The translations under genes and the position numbers were made by a program. From Alcanivorax sp. (lineage in GTDB: Bacteria; Pseudomonadota; Gammaproteobacteria; Pseudomonadales; Alcanivoracaceae): a stretch of 64,000 nucleotides of DNA. How positions within the stretch are numbered: position 1 is the first letter of the stretch; the number at the start of each line of letters is the position of its first letter. This document shows, piece after piece, positions 25,569 to 34,048 of this stretch. The notes beneath the pieces are model-generated. The model saw only the letters and a program-made list of their open reading frames with translations. It had not been told where the DNA came from and did no database searches. The DNA is taken from NCBI RefSeq assembly GCF_019431375.1, contig NZ_CP080267.1, positions 1,364,001 through 1,428,000 of the forward strand. The letters are read 5' to 3'.

Positions 25569-26651
25569 TCAGCCGTTGCGTTTTTCGAAGTCCGCCATAA
25601 AGGCGATCAGCGTATCCACTGCTGCTTCCGGTACCGCATTGTAGATGCTGGCACGCATGCCGCCCACGCTGCGATGGCCCTTCAGGTTCAACAGGCCCGC
25701 CTGGTCGGCTTCGCTGAGGAACTGCTTGTCCAGGTTGGCATCGGCCAGCACGAAGGGCACGTTCATCCAGCTACGGCTGATTTTCTCCACCGGGTTGCTG
25801 TAGAAGCCACTGTTATCAATAAAACCATACAGCTTTTCGGCCTTGCGCTGGTTGGTTTCTGCCATGTTCCTCACCCCGCCCTGCTTTTTCAGCCACTGGA
25901 ACACCAGGCCGGCCAGGTACCAGGAAAAGGTGGGCGGTGTGTTGTACATGCTGCCATTGTCCGCATGGGTCTGGTAATTGAGCATGGCAGGCACATGGGC
26001 GCCGGCCTTGCCGAGCAGGTCCTTGCGAATAATCACCAGGGTCAGACCGGCGGGGCCGATGTTTTTCTGGGCACCGGCATAGATCAGCCCGAAGCGGTTC
26101 ACATCGATGGGCCGGGACAGGATAGTGGAGCTCATGTCCGCCACCAGCGAGCTGTCCCCCACGTCCGGAATAAAGCTGTATTCCAGGCCACCGATGGTTT
26201 CATTGGGGCAGTAATGCACATAGGCCGGATTGGCGGACAGTTGCCAGCTATCCCGGGGGGGCACGGTGGTGAAGTTGGTGTCTTCACTGCTGGCTGCCAC
26301 GTTGATATTGCCGTAGCGGCCCGCTTCCTTGATGGCCTTCTTCGACCACTGCCCGGTGTTGATGTAATCGGCCGTTTCGCCCTCGCCCAGCAGATTCATG
26401 GGAATCATGGCGAACTGGGTGGACGCGCCCCCCTGCAGAAACAGCACGGCATAATCGTCGCTGATCCCCATCAGGTCGCGCAGGTCTTGCTCAGCCTTTT
26501 CCGCAATCTCCACGAACACCTTGTCCCGATGGCTCATTTCCATGATGGACAGGCCCATGCCCTGGTAATCCAGCATTTCCTGACGGGCCTGCTCCAGAAC
26601 GTCCGTCGGCAACGCCGCTGGACCTGCGCAGAAGTTATAGGCGCGGGACAT
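25569..26651 (-). CDS. serC: Phosphoserine aminotransferase
   Basis: A 360-residue PLP enzyme making phosphoserine for serine synthesis and also acting in pyridoxal phosphate synthesis. It starts MSRAYNFCAGPAALP, and the PLP lysine lies in IYAGAQKNIGPAG near residue 198. Length is normal. First gene after gyrA in the classic gyrA-serC-pheA order. Confidence 0.96.
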   Translation of the reverse strand: MSRAYNFCAGPAALPTDVLEQARQEMLDYQGMGLSIMEMSHRDKVFVEIAEKAEQDLRDLMGISDDYAVLFLQGGASTQFAMIPMNLLGEGETADYINTGQWSKKAIKEAGRYGNINVAASSEDTNFTTVPPRDSWQLSANPAYVHYCPNETIGGLEYSFIPDVGDSSLVADMSSTILSRPIDVNRFGLIYAGAQKNIGPAGLTLVIIRKDLLGKAGAHVPAMLNYQTHADNGSMYNTPPTFSWYLAGLVFQWLKKQGGVRNMAETNQRKAEKLYGFIDNSGFYSNPVEKISRSWMNVPFVLADANLDKQFLSEADQAGLLNLKGHRSVGGMRASIYNAVPEAAVDTLIAFMADFEKRNG

Positions 26652-26698
26652 GCATTTTCTCCGTGACTAGATTGAAAGTAGCAAACCGGTGAATCAAA

Positions 26699-26720
26699 GA
26701 AGCCCGGTAACACCGGGCTC
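26699..26720 (-). terminator. Hairpin downstream of gyrA
   Basis: On the minus strand GAGCCCGGTGTTACCGGGCT is followed by TCTTTG. A short stem with a weak T run; a possible terminator between gyrA and serC. Confidence 0.5.
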
Positions 26721-26753
26721 GGGTTGTTGCTTACATTGTCTTTCGAACGGGCC

Positions 26754-26833
26754 GTAGGAACGGCGCTTGAGCCGCGAAGGTACTCGCGACAAGCCGTGCC
26801 AAGTACGATTCGCGGCTCAAGCGCCGCTCCTAC
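26754..26833. repeat. REP-like inverted repeat
   Basis: Arms of 24 bases, GTAGGAACGGCGCTTGAGCC onward (26754-26777) and a complement ending GCCGCTCCTAC (26810-26833) with one mismatch. Lies just past the gyrA stop. Confidence 0.9.
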
Positions 26834-26842
26834 AGCAGCCTT

Positions 26843-29599
26843 TTATTCCTCGGCGTCGTCAGAGGCGTCGGCCTCGGGGGATTCAGCAGAGGCCTCCCCT
26901 TCCAGCACCTCGCCCTCTTCAATGTCGTCCTCGTCACCTTCCAGCTCGGGAATGGTGGCCAGGCCGCACAGCTTCTCACCATCACCCAGACGAATCAGAC
27001 GAACGCCCTGGGTATTACGGCTGGAGACGCTGACCTGATTAACGCCAGTACGCACCAGGGTGCCCTGGTTGGAAATCAGCATGATGTCCTCTTCACCAAA
27101 CACCTGGGTGGCACCGACCAGCTCACCGTTACGCTCGTTGACCACCATGGCGATCACGCCCTGGCCACCACGGCCCTTGGTCGGGTAATCGGTCAGCGGG
27201 GTGCGCTTGCCGTAGCCGTTTTCGGAAGCGGTGAGGATCTGGCCATCTTGTTCCGGCACGATCAGGGAAATCACGTCCACCCCGTCGGCCAGTTTGATGC
27301 CACGCACACCGCGAGCCAGACGGCTCATGACGCGCACCTTGGACTGATGGAAACGCACGGCCTTGCCGTTGCGGGCCACCAGCATCACATCTTCGTCGCC
27401 GTGGGTAATAGCCACATTCACCAGGTGCTCGCCTTCCTGCAGTTTCACCGCAATCAGGCCGGAACTGCGCGGACGGGCGAAGTTGGCCAGAGCGGTACGC
27501 TTGACGATACCGCTGGAGGTGGCCATGAAGATAAAGGGACCGGGAATGGCGTCGGCCACCACTTCAGCCTCATCGCCGTCTTCAACCGCGTCTTCAATTA
27601 CCTCGTCCGCATCAACCACATCATCTTCGTCCACTTCTGCTTCCACGCCGGCGGCTTTCTGCTGGCGTACCATTTCTGCATCAAGACGCAGGATGGCGGT
27701 AATGCGTTCGTCATTACCCAGTGCCGGCAGCAGATTGACGATGGGCTTGCCACGGGACGCCCGGCCACCCTGGGGCAGCTCGAAGGTACGCAGCCAGAAC
27801 ACCTTGCCGGCGTCGGTGAACAGCAACAGGGTGTCGTGGGTCCCTGCTACCAGCAGGTGCTCCACATAATCTTCATCCTTGAGCTGGCCGGCGGACTTGC
27901 CGCGACCGCCCCGCTTCTGCGCCCGGTAGGTGTCGATGGGCTGCATCTTGGCGTAGCCACCGTTTGACAGGGTCACCACCACGGTTTCTTCAGCGATCAG
28001 GTCTTCCATGCTCAGGTCGAGACGGGAAGTGACGATTTCGGAACGGCGCTCATCGGCGTATTCCTCGCGGATCGCCTTCAGTTCGTCACGAATCACCTGC
28101 ATCAGGCGCTGCGGATCGGCCAGGATCAGCATCAATTCAGCGATCTGTTCCAGCAGCTCCTGGTAATCATTGATCAGCTTTTCCCGCTCAAGGCCGGTCA
28201 GTTTCTGCAGGCGCAGGTCCAGAATGGCCTGGGCCTGTTCCGGGCTCAGGTAATACAGGCCGTCACGCAGGCCGTACTGCTCGTCCAGGCCATCCGGGCG
28301 GGCCGCGTTTTCGCCACCGGCACGCTCCAGCATTTGCATCACGTCGCCGGGCGTCCAGCCCTTGCCCAGCAGCTTCTCTTTGGCTTCTGCCCCACTGGGG
28401 GACCCCTTGATCAGTTCGATCACCGGGTCGATATTGCTCAGCGCCACCGCCAGGCCTTCCAGCAGGTGGGCCTTTTCACGGGCCTTGCGCAGTTCAAAGA
28501 CGGTACGGCGGGTCACCACTTCGCGGCGGTGACGGATAAAGGCATCCAGCAACTCGCGCAGGTTGAGCGTCTTCGGCTGACCGTCCACCAGGGCCACGGT
28601 GTTGATGCCGAACACGGTCTCCATCTGGGTCTGCTGATAGAGGTTGTTGAGCACCACTTCCGCGTTTTCGCCCCGGCGCAGCTCGATAACGATGCGCATG
28701 CCTTCTTTATCGGACTCGTCACGCAGCTCGGTGATGCCTTCGATCTTCTTGTCTTTCACCAGCTCGGCGATCTTCTCGATCAGCCGTGCCTTGTTCACCT
28801 GATAGGGGATCTCGTGAACGATGATGGCTTCCTTGCCACTCTTGTCAGTCTGTTCGATCTCGGCGCGGGCACGCATGTACACACGACCACGGCCGGTGCG
28901 GTAGGCCTGCACGATCCCGGCGCGGCCATTGATGATGCCGGCAGTGGGGAAATCCGGGCCCTTGATGTATTCCATCAGGTCATCCGGAGTCAGGCTGTCG
29001 TCGTCGATCAACGCCAGACAGCCGTCCACCACTTCGCCCAGGTTATGGGGCGGAATATTGGTGGCCATGCCCACGGCAATACCGGAGGAGCCATTCACCA
29101 GCAGGTTGGGCACCCGGGTGGGCATCACATCGGGAATCTTTTCCGTGCCGTCGTAGTTGTCGACGAAATCCACGGTTTCCTTGTCCAGATCGGCCAACAG
29201 CTCGTGGGCGATCTTGGCCATGCGCACTTCGGTGTAACGCATGGCAGCGGCGGAATCCCCGTCGATGGAACCGAAGTTACCCTGACCATCCACCAGCATG
29301 TAGCGCAGGGAAAAAGGCTGCGCCATCCGCACGATGGTGTCGTACACGGCAGAGTCACCATGGGGGTGATATTTACCGATGACGTCACCGACCACACGGG
29401 CGGATTTTTTGTAGGCCTTGTTCCAGTCGTTGTTCAGCTCGTGCATGGCAAACAGCACCCGGCGGTGCACCGGCTTGAGGCCGTCGCGCACATCCGGCAG
29501 CGCCCGCCCCACGATCACGCTCATGGCGTAATCCAGGTACGACTGCTTCAGTTCGTCTTCGATGTTGACCGGGGTAACTTCTCTGGCGAGATCCGTCAT
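26843..29599 (-). CDS. gyrA: DNA gyrase subunit A
   Basis: A 918-residue type II topoisomerase subunit. From the ATG at 29599 the N terminus (MTDLAREVTPVNIEDELK) fits. The catalytic Tyr is in RYTEVRM, and the quinolone-determining region reads HPHGDSAVYDTIV with the sensitive-type Ser and Asp. The C-terminal beta-pinwheel begins near residue 530; the GyrA box is QKRGGRGKSAG. It is longer than many GyrA proteins because of an acidic insert (about residues 675-705, VDEDDVVDADEVIED) and a very acidic C-terminal tail. Confidence 0.97.
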   Translation of the reverse strand: MTDLAREVTPVNIEDELKQSYLDYAMSVIVGRALPDVRDGLKPVHRRVLFAMHELNNDWNKAYKKSARVVGDVIGKYHPHGDSAVYDTIVRMAQPFSLRYMLVDGQGNFGSIDGDSAAAMRYTEVRMAKIAHELLADLDKETVDFVDNYDGTEKIPDVMPTRVPNLLVNGSSGIAVGMATNIPPHNLGEVVDGCLALIDDDSLTPDDLMEYIKGPDFPTAGIINGRAGIVQAYRTGRGRVYMRARAEIEQTDKSGKEAIIVHEIPYQVNKARLIEKIAELVKDKKIEGITELRDESDKEGMRIVIELRRGENAEVVLNNLYQQTQMETVFGINTVALVDGQPKTLNLRELLDAFIRHRREVVTRRTVFELRKAREKAHLLEGLAVALSNIDPVIELIKGSPSGAEAKEKLLGKGWTPGDVMQMLERAGGENAARPDGLDEQYGLRDGLYYLSPEQAQAILDLRLQKLTGLEREKLINDYQELLEQIAELMLILADPQRLMQVIRDELKAIREEYADERRSEIVTSRLDLSMEDLIAEETVVVTLSNGGYAKMQPIDTYRAQKRGGRGKSAGQLKDEDYVEHLLVAGTHDTLLLFTDAGKVFWLRTFELPQGGRASRGKPIVNLLPALGNDERITAILRLDAEMVRQQKAAGVEAEVDEDDVVDADEVIEDAVEDGDEAEVVADAIPGPFIFMATSSGIVKRTALANFARPRSSGLIAVKLQEGEHLVNVAITHGDEDVMLVARNGKAVRFHQSKVRVMSRLARGVRGIKLADGVDVISLIVPEQDGQILTASENGYGKRTPLTDYPTKGRGGQGVIAMVVNERNGELVGATQVFGEEDIMLISNQGTLVRTGVNQVSVSSRNTQGVRLIRLGDGEKLCGLATIPELEGDEDDIEEGEVLEGEASAESPEADASDDAEE

Positions 29600-29910
29600 A
29601 GCGATCCTTACTTTCCACAAGTATCGGGAAAGCCCCTGCGGCTTTCCCAAGCCGGCCCTGATCAGGGCCGATTTCACAGCGTGCCCGTGGCACCCAGTGC
29701 AGTCTGTTCTTATACCGCCCCGATACGCGGGGCCGACATGTCCGGTTCCGGCGCACGAGGCCCGGAAAAGCCCCGGATGATAGCACACCCGGACGGCTTC
29801 GGCGCCATAGTCAGACGCCATTGATGCAGAGGCGGCCAAACAAGGGCAAGAGCGCCTCTGACACGCTATACTGCGGCGAAAATTGCCCCACCCTCTTCAA
29901 GGAGTTGTGC
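29600..29910. other. Divergent intergenic region between gyrA and mtaD
   Basis: A 311-bp gap holding both promoters. Weak -10-like hexamers are TATAAG on the minus strand (29709-29714) for gyrA and TATACT on the plus strand (29867-29872) for mtaD; no convincing -35 boxes. Short palindromes occur but no member of the repeat families was seen. Confidence 0.4.
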
Positions 29911-31254
29911 ATGAGCGACAATCAGGCTGACCTGATCGTCCACGCCCGCTGGATTGCCCCGGTCGCGCAGGACAACGCGCCCAGTGCCGAGGTACTGGAA
30001 AACCATGCCCTGGTCGTCCGTGACGGCCAGATTGTCGACCTGCTGCCCAGCGCCCTGGCCAATGAGAAATGGCAGGCCGACACGGTCACCCGGCTGGACA
30101 GCCACCTGCTGGTCCCCGGCCTGATCAATGCCCATACCCACGCGGCCATGAACCTGCTGCGCGGCATCGCCGATGACCTGCCACTGATGACCTGGCTGGA
30201 AAAGCATATCTGGCCGGCGGAAGGCCAGTTCGTCAGCGAGCAGTTTGTGTTCGACGGCACCCGGCTGGCGGCGGCGGAGATGATCCGCTCCGGCACCACC
30301 TGCTTTGCCGATCAGTATTTTTTCCCGGCCAGTGCCGCTCGCGCCACCGTGGAAGCGGGCCTGCGCGCCAGCCTGTTCTGCCCGATCCTGGATTTCCCCA
30401 CCCCCATGGGCGCCGGCCCGGAGGACTACCTGCGCTTGGCCACCGATGCCATGGACGAGTGGCGCCACGATCCGCGCATCCAGATCGGCTTCGGCCCCCA
30501 CGCGCCCTATACGGTGTCCGACGGCCCCCTGCAGAAGGTGCTGACCCTGGCCGAGGAACTGGACGTGCCGATGATGATGCACGTGCACGAAACCGCCGGC
30601 GAGATCCAGATGGCAGTGGGCAACACCGGTGATCGCCCGCTCACTCGCCTGAAGAACCTGGGCCTGCTCTCCCCCCGCCTGCTGGCGGTGCACATGACCC
30701 AGCTCACCGAAGACGAAATCGCCCTGGTGGCAGAAACCGGTACCCAGGTGGTGCACTGCCCGGAATCCAACCTGAAGCTGGCCAGCGGCTTTGCGCCGGT
30801 GGAAAAACTGCGCAAGGCCGGCGTTAACGTGGCCCTGGGCACCGATGGCGCCGCCAGCAACAACGATCTGGACATGATCGGCGAGGCCCGCACCGCCGCC
30901 TTTCTTGGCAAGGGCGTGAGTCTCCAGGCAGATGCCCTGCCGGCCAGCGAGATACTGCAGATGGCGACCCTGAACGGGGCCCGCGCCCTGGGCCGGGACG
31001 ACCAGCTCGGTTCACTGGAAATTGGCAAACAGGCGGATATGGTGGCGGTGGATCTGAACCGACTGGAAACCCAGCCGGTCTATGATCCGGTGGCGCAACT
31101 GATCTACGCCGCCAGCCGCGACCAGGTGACCCACACCTGGGTGGGTGGGCGCTGCCTGATGGACAACCGCAAGCTCACCACCCTGAATGAAGCCGTGATC
31201 CTCAAGAATGCCCAGCAGTGGCAGGAAAAAATCGCCGGAGCCGACCGTGACTGA
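29911..31254 (+). CDS. mtaD: 5-methylthioadenosine / S-adenosylhomocysteine deaminase
   Basis: A 447-residue amidohydrolase. Metal ligands are NAHTHAAMNL near residue 69, HVHET near 222 and GTDGAASNND near 308, the pattern of TRZ/ATZ-MtaD deaminases that convert MTA or SAH to the inosine forms. In Pseudomonas the same gene precedes ubiG and mupP. The ATG at 29911 has AAGGAG upstream. The ubiG start lies inside its last codons (8-nt overlap). Confidence 0.92.
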   Translation: MSDNQADLIVHARWIAPVAQDNAPSAEVLENHALVVRDGQIVDLLPSALANEKWQADTVTRLDSHLLVPGLINAHTHAAMNLLRGIADDLPLMTWLEKHIWPAEGQFVSEQFVFDGTRLAAAEMIRSGTTCFADQYFFPASAARATVEAGLRASLFCPILDFPTPMGAGPEDYLRLATDAMDEWRHDPRIQIGFGPHAPYTVSDGPLQKVLTLAEELDVPMMMHVHETAGEIQMAVGNTGDRPLTRLKNLGLLSPRLLAVHMTQLTEDEIALVAETGTQVVHCPESNLKLASGFAPVEKLRKAGVNVALGTDGAASNNDLDMIGEARTAAFLGKGVSLQADALPASEILQMATLNGARALGRDDQLGSLEIGKQADMVAVDLNRLETQPVYDPVAQLIYAASRDQVTHTWVGGRCLMDNRKLTTLNEAVILKNAQQWQEKIAGADRD

Positions 31255-32029
31255 ACAGCAACCACAGATTCCCCCCTCTACCCAACAGAATGTAGACGCC
31301 GGCGAAATCGCCAAATTCAACGCCCTGGCGGAGCAGTGGTGGGACCCCAATTCCGAGTTCCGCCCGCTGCACGACATCAACCCGCTGCGTCTCAATTACA
31401 TCGACGAGCGCGTCAGCCTGCCCGGCAAGAAAGTCATCGACATCGGCTGCGGTGGCGGCCTGCTGTCCGAGGGCATGGCCCGGCGCGGCGCCGAGGTCAC
31501 CGGCATCGACATGGGTGAAGCGCCCCTGGCAGTGGCACGCATCCATGCCGAACAGGCCGGGGTACCCGTGGAATACCGGCAGATTCCGGCGGAGCAGATC
31601 GCCGAGGAGCGGCCCGCCCAATACGACGTGGTTACCTGCCTGGAAATGCTGGAACACGTACCAGATCCATCATCTGTGATCCGCGCCTGTGCCACCCTGG
31701 TAAAGCCCGGTGGGCAGATTTTCTTCAGCACCATCAACCGCAACCCCAAGGCGTTTCTGTTTGCCATCGTCGGCGCCGAGTATGTGCTGCGCCTGCTGCC
31801 CCGCGGCACCCACGAATACGCCAAGCTGATCAAGCCTTCGGAGCTGGCCGGCTGGGCCAGGGACGCGGGCCTGGAAGTACAAGACACCACCGGCATGGTC
31901 TATAACCCGCTGACCCAGGTGTACAAGCTGAACCGGGATGTGTCGGTGAACTACCTGATGCACGCGGTTAAAGGAAAGTTGCAAGTTAAAAGTTACAACG
32001 CGCACAAAAAACTGCTGCCAAACGAATAG
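31247..32029 (+). CDS. ubiG: Ubiquinone O-methyltransferase UbiG
   Basis: A 260-residue SAM methyltransferase performing both O-methylations of ubiquinone synthesis. The GTG at 31247 behind GGAG is the likely start. Motif I is VIDIGCGGGLLSEGMA near residue 65; the EMLEHVPDP and FFSTINRNPKAF segments are diagnostic. The normal family end is near VNYLMHA; here about 18 more residues (KLQVKSYNAHKKLLPNE region) are encoded by the left arm and core of a heptamer-phased element that also supplies the stop codon. Confidence 0.95.
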   Translation: MTEQQPQIPPSTQQNVDAGEIAKFNALAEQWWDPNSEFRPLHDINPLRLNYIDERVSLPGKKVIDIGCGGGLLSEGMARRGAEVTGIDMGEAPLAVARIHAEQAGVPVEYRQIPAEQIAEERPAQYDVVTCLEMLEHVPDPSSVIRACATLVKPGGQIFFSTINRNPKAFLFAIVGAEYVLRLLPRGTHEYAKLIKPSELAGWARDAGLEVQDTTGMVYNPLTQVYKLNRDVSVNYLMHAVKGKLQVKSYNAHKKLLPNE

Positions 32030-32120
32030 CGACTGAGCCGCGCCGCCAGCCATAAACGCGGCGACAATCTAAGCACTTGGCACTGCACTTCTCGCGTTGA
32101 AACTTGCAACTTGAAACTTG
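31975..32120. repeat. Heptamer-phased inverted element A4 (overlaps ubiG 3' end)
   Basis: Left units AAAGTTG CAAGTTA AAAGTTA CAACGCG (31975-32002) face right units CGCGTTG AAACTTG CAACTTG AAACTTG (32093-32120). The left arm lies within ubiG and the stop TAG is at 32027-32029. The right arm ends 20 bases before the mupP start. Confidence 0.9.
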
Positions 32121-32140
32121 CACCCCCAACAGGAATTTTC

Positions 32141-32821
32141 ATGAACAAGCTTGAAGCCGTTTATTTCGACCTGGACGGCACCTTGATTGATACCGCACCG
32201 GACTTTTATACGGTGCTCAATACCCTGCTGAAACAGCATGGCCGCCCAGAGGTCAGCTATTCTGCGGTGCGCGCCAATGTGTCCAATGGCGCCCGCGCCC
32301 TCACCGAGCTGGGCTTTGGGGTGGGGCCGGAGGATGCGGAATTTCCGCCCCTGCTGGACGAGCTGTTGAACGCCTATGAGCAGCATCTGGCCGTGGATAC
32401 CTGCCTGTTCGCCGGCATGGCGGAAACCCTGGACTGGCTGGATGCCAACGGCCTGCCCTGGGGCATCGTGACCAACAAGCCGTCACGTTTCACCGGGCCG
32501 GTACTGGCCGGACTCAACCTGGACCAGCGCGTGGGTGCGGTGATCTGCCCGGACCATGTCAAACAGCGCAAGCCGGACCCGGAAGGCCTGCTGATGGCTG
32601 CCCGGCAGGACCGGGTGAACCCGACCCACTGCCTCTACGTGGGCGATCACCTGCGTGATATTCAGGCCGGCCAGAATGCCGGCATGGCCACCGCGGTGGC
32701 GGCCTTTGGCTATATCGATGCGGATGATGACCCCCACGGCTGGCAGGCCGATTATTATCTGGAACAAGGCAGCGATCTGTTACCCCTGCTGCATACGATG
32801 AACACAAGGAGTCATGCATGA
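32141..32821 (+). CDS. mupP: N-acetylmuramic acid 6-phosphate phosphatase (MupP-type HAD)
   Basis: A 226-residue HAD phosphatase with the nucleophile motif YFDLDGTLIDT near residue 7, VTNKPS near 112 and the GDHLRDI acid motif near 170. By sequence alone it could be called phosphoglycolate phosphatase (Gph). Its place between ubiG and yciK matches Pseudomonas mupP, which removes phosphate from MurNAc-6P in peptidoglycan recycling, so that is preferred. It overlaps yciK by 4 nt (ATGA). Confidence 0.85.
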   Translation: MNKLEAVYFDLDGTLIDTAPDFYTVLNTLLKQHGRPEVSYSAVRANVSNGARALTELGFGVGPEDAEFPPLLDELLNAYEQHLAVDTCLFAGMAETLDWLDANGLPWGIVTNKPSRFTGPVLAGLNLDQRVGAVICPDHVKQRKPDPEGLLMAARQDRVNPTHCLYVGDHLRDIQAGQNAGMATAVAAFGYIDADDDPHGWQADYYLEQGSDLLPLLHTMNTRSHA

Positions 32822-33594
32822 GCGAATTATCATCCGTGAATGCAAAAGCATTGGCTTACCAATGCCCCACTGATGCTTTCAAGGACCGCATCATTCTGGT
32901 CACCGGCGCCGGCGCCGGCATCGGTCGCTGCGCCGCCCTGACCCTGGCCCGTCACGGCGCCACGGTCATCCTGCTGGGTCGCACCCCGGAAAAGCTGGAA
33001 AAGGTCTACGACGAGATCAAGGCCGCCGGTGGCCCGGAGCCGGCCCTGGCGCCAGTGAACCTGGCGGTGGCCCGCCCGGAGGACTTCCTGGAACTGGCCG
33101 GCCTGTTCGACAAGGAATTCGGGCGTCTGGACGGCATCCTGCATAATGCCTCCGTGCTTGGCGACATTACCCCGCTGGAGCGCTACGGTGTCGGCACCTG
33201 GGATTCAGTGATGCAGGTGAACGTTAACAGCGCCTTTTACCTGACCCAGGCCATGCTGCCCCTGCTGCGCGCCAGCGAGGATGCGCGCCTGCTGTTCACC
33301 TCCTCCAGTGTTGGCCGCAAGGGCCGCGCCTTCTGGGGTGCCTATGCCGTCTCCAAGGCCGCCACCGAAAATCTGGCACAGGTACTGGCTGAAGAGCTGG
33401 AGAACACCAGCAACATCCGCGTTAACACCCTCAACCCCGGTGGCACGCGCACCGACATGCGCGCCCAGGCCTACCCGGGCGAAGACCCGCAGACGCTGAA
33501 AACCCCGGACGAAATCATGGCCCCCTACCTGTTCCTGCTCGGCCCGGACAGCCGAGACGTGAACGGCGAGTCCATCGACGCGCAGCCGAAATAA
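32818..33594 (+). CDS. yciK: YciK-type short-chain dehydrogenase/reductase
   Basis: A 258-residue SDR. The NAD(P) site VTGAGAGIGRCAA is near residue 24, the HNASVLGD motif near 103, and the active-site pair YAVSK near 176 preceded by TSSSVG. Residues and neighbours match YciK, whose natural substrate is not established. Last gene of the mtaD-ubiG-mupP-yciK operon. Confidence 0.9.
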   Translation: MSELSSVNAKALAYQCPTDAFKDRIILVTGAGAGIGRCAALTLARHGATVILLGRTPEKLEKVYDEIKAAGGPEPALAPVNLAVARPEDFLELAGLFDKEFGRLDGILHNASVLGDITPLERYGVGTWDSVMQVNVNSAFYLTQAMLPLLRASEDARLLFTSSSVGRKGRAFWGAYAVSKAATENLAQVLAEELENTSNIRVNTLNPGGTRTDMRAQAYPGEDPQTLKTPDEIMAPYLFLLGPDSRDVNGESIDAQPK

Positions 33595-33605
33595 CACCCG
33601 GCTCC

Positions 33606-33881
33606 GTAGAAGCGTAGCGCAGCGGAGCAACGACCAAAGGTCGGCCCGAAGGGTGAGCGCAGCGAATAACGTCGCTGGCGGCGCGATAGAGGTCAGTTAC
33701 AAGTTTCAAGTGACAAGGTGCAACGCGAAAAAAGCCCAATAGCTATTCAAGGCATGAGCTCCGCGCAGGAGCCTGAATCGCGGGTACGGCTCCGGAAATT
33801 GGTGAGACCTTGACCGCGCCTTGCAACTTGTCACTTGAAGCTTGCTCCTGTTTTTCATCGCGCCGCCAGCGACGCTCCTAC
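33606..33881. repeat. Heptamer-phased element A5 nested in a REP-like palindrome
   Basis: The outer palindrome runs from GTAGAAGCGTAGCGCAG (33606) with inner arm GTCGCTGGCGGCGCGAT (33671-33687) to ATCGCGCCGCCAGCGACGCT (33857) ending CCTAC at 33881. Inside, GTTACAA GTTTCAA GTGACAA GGTGCAA then CGCG (33696-33727) faces CGCGCC then TTGCAA units CTTGTCA CTTGAAG CTTGCTC (33815-33847). Confidence 0.85.
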
Positions 33882-34048
33882 GTCAAACGCCAGCACCCTA
33901 CCCGACAATACGCTTCCTTGTTCCCATTGACCGTTTCGCCGGGGATTGCCGTAACGCGGCCACCCCCTGCGCCAAAGCTCTCCCTTATCCTGCAAGAGCG
34001 TGCTAAATGTACCGCTCATAACAAGAATGCGGCATCAGGGAGACCACC
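33882..34048 (+). other. Upstream region of the first receptor gene
   Basis: The remainder of a 454-bp gap between yciK and the first receptor gene. No clear sigma-70 promoter was seen; only a good GGGAG ribosome site before 34049. Confidence 0.4.

Noticed and set aside
28334..29824. Long plus-strand frame opposite gyrA
   Set aside because: His/Gly/Gln-rich translation typical of antisense shadows in GC-rich genes.
32141..32821. Phosphoglycolate phosphatase (Gph)
   Set aside because: Possible by sequence alone, but the ubiG-yciK context matches mupP.
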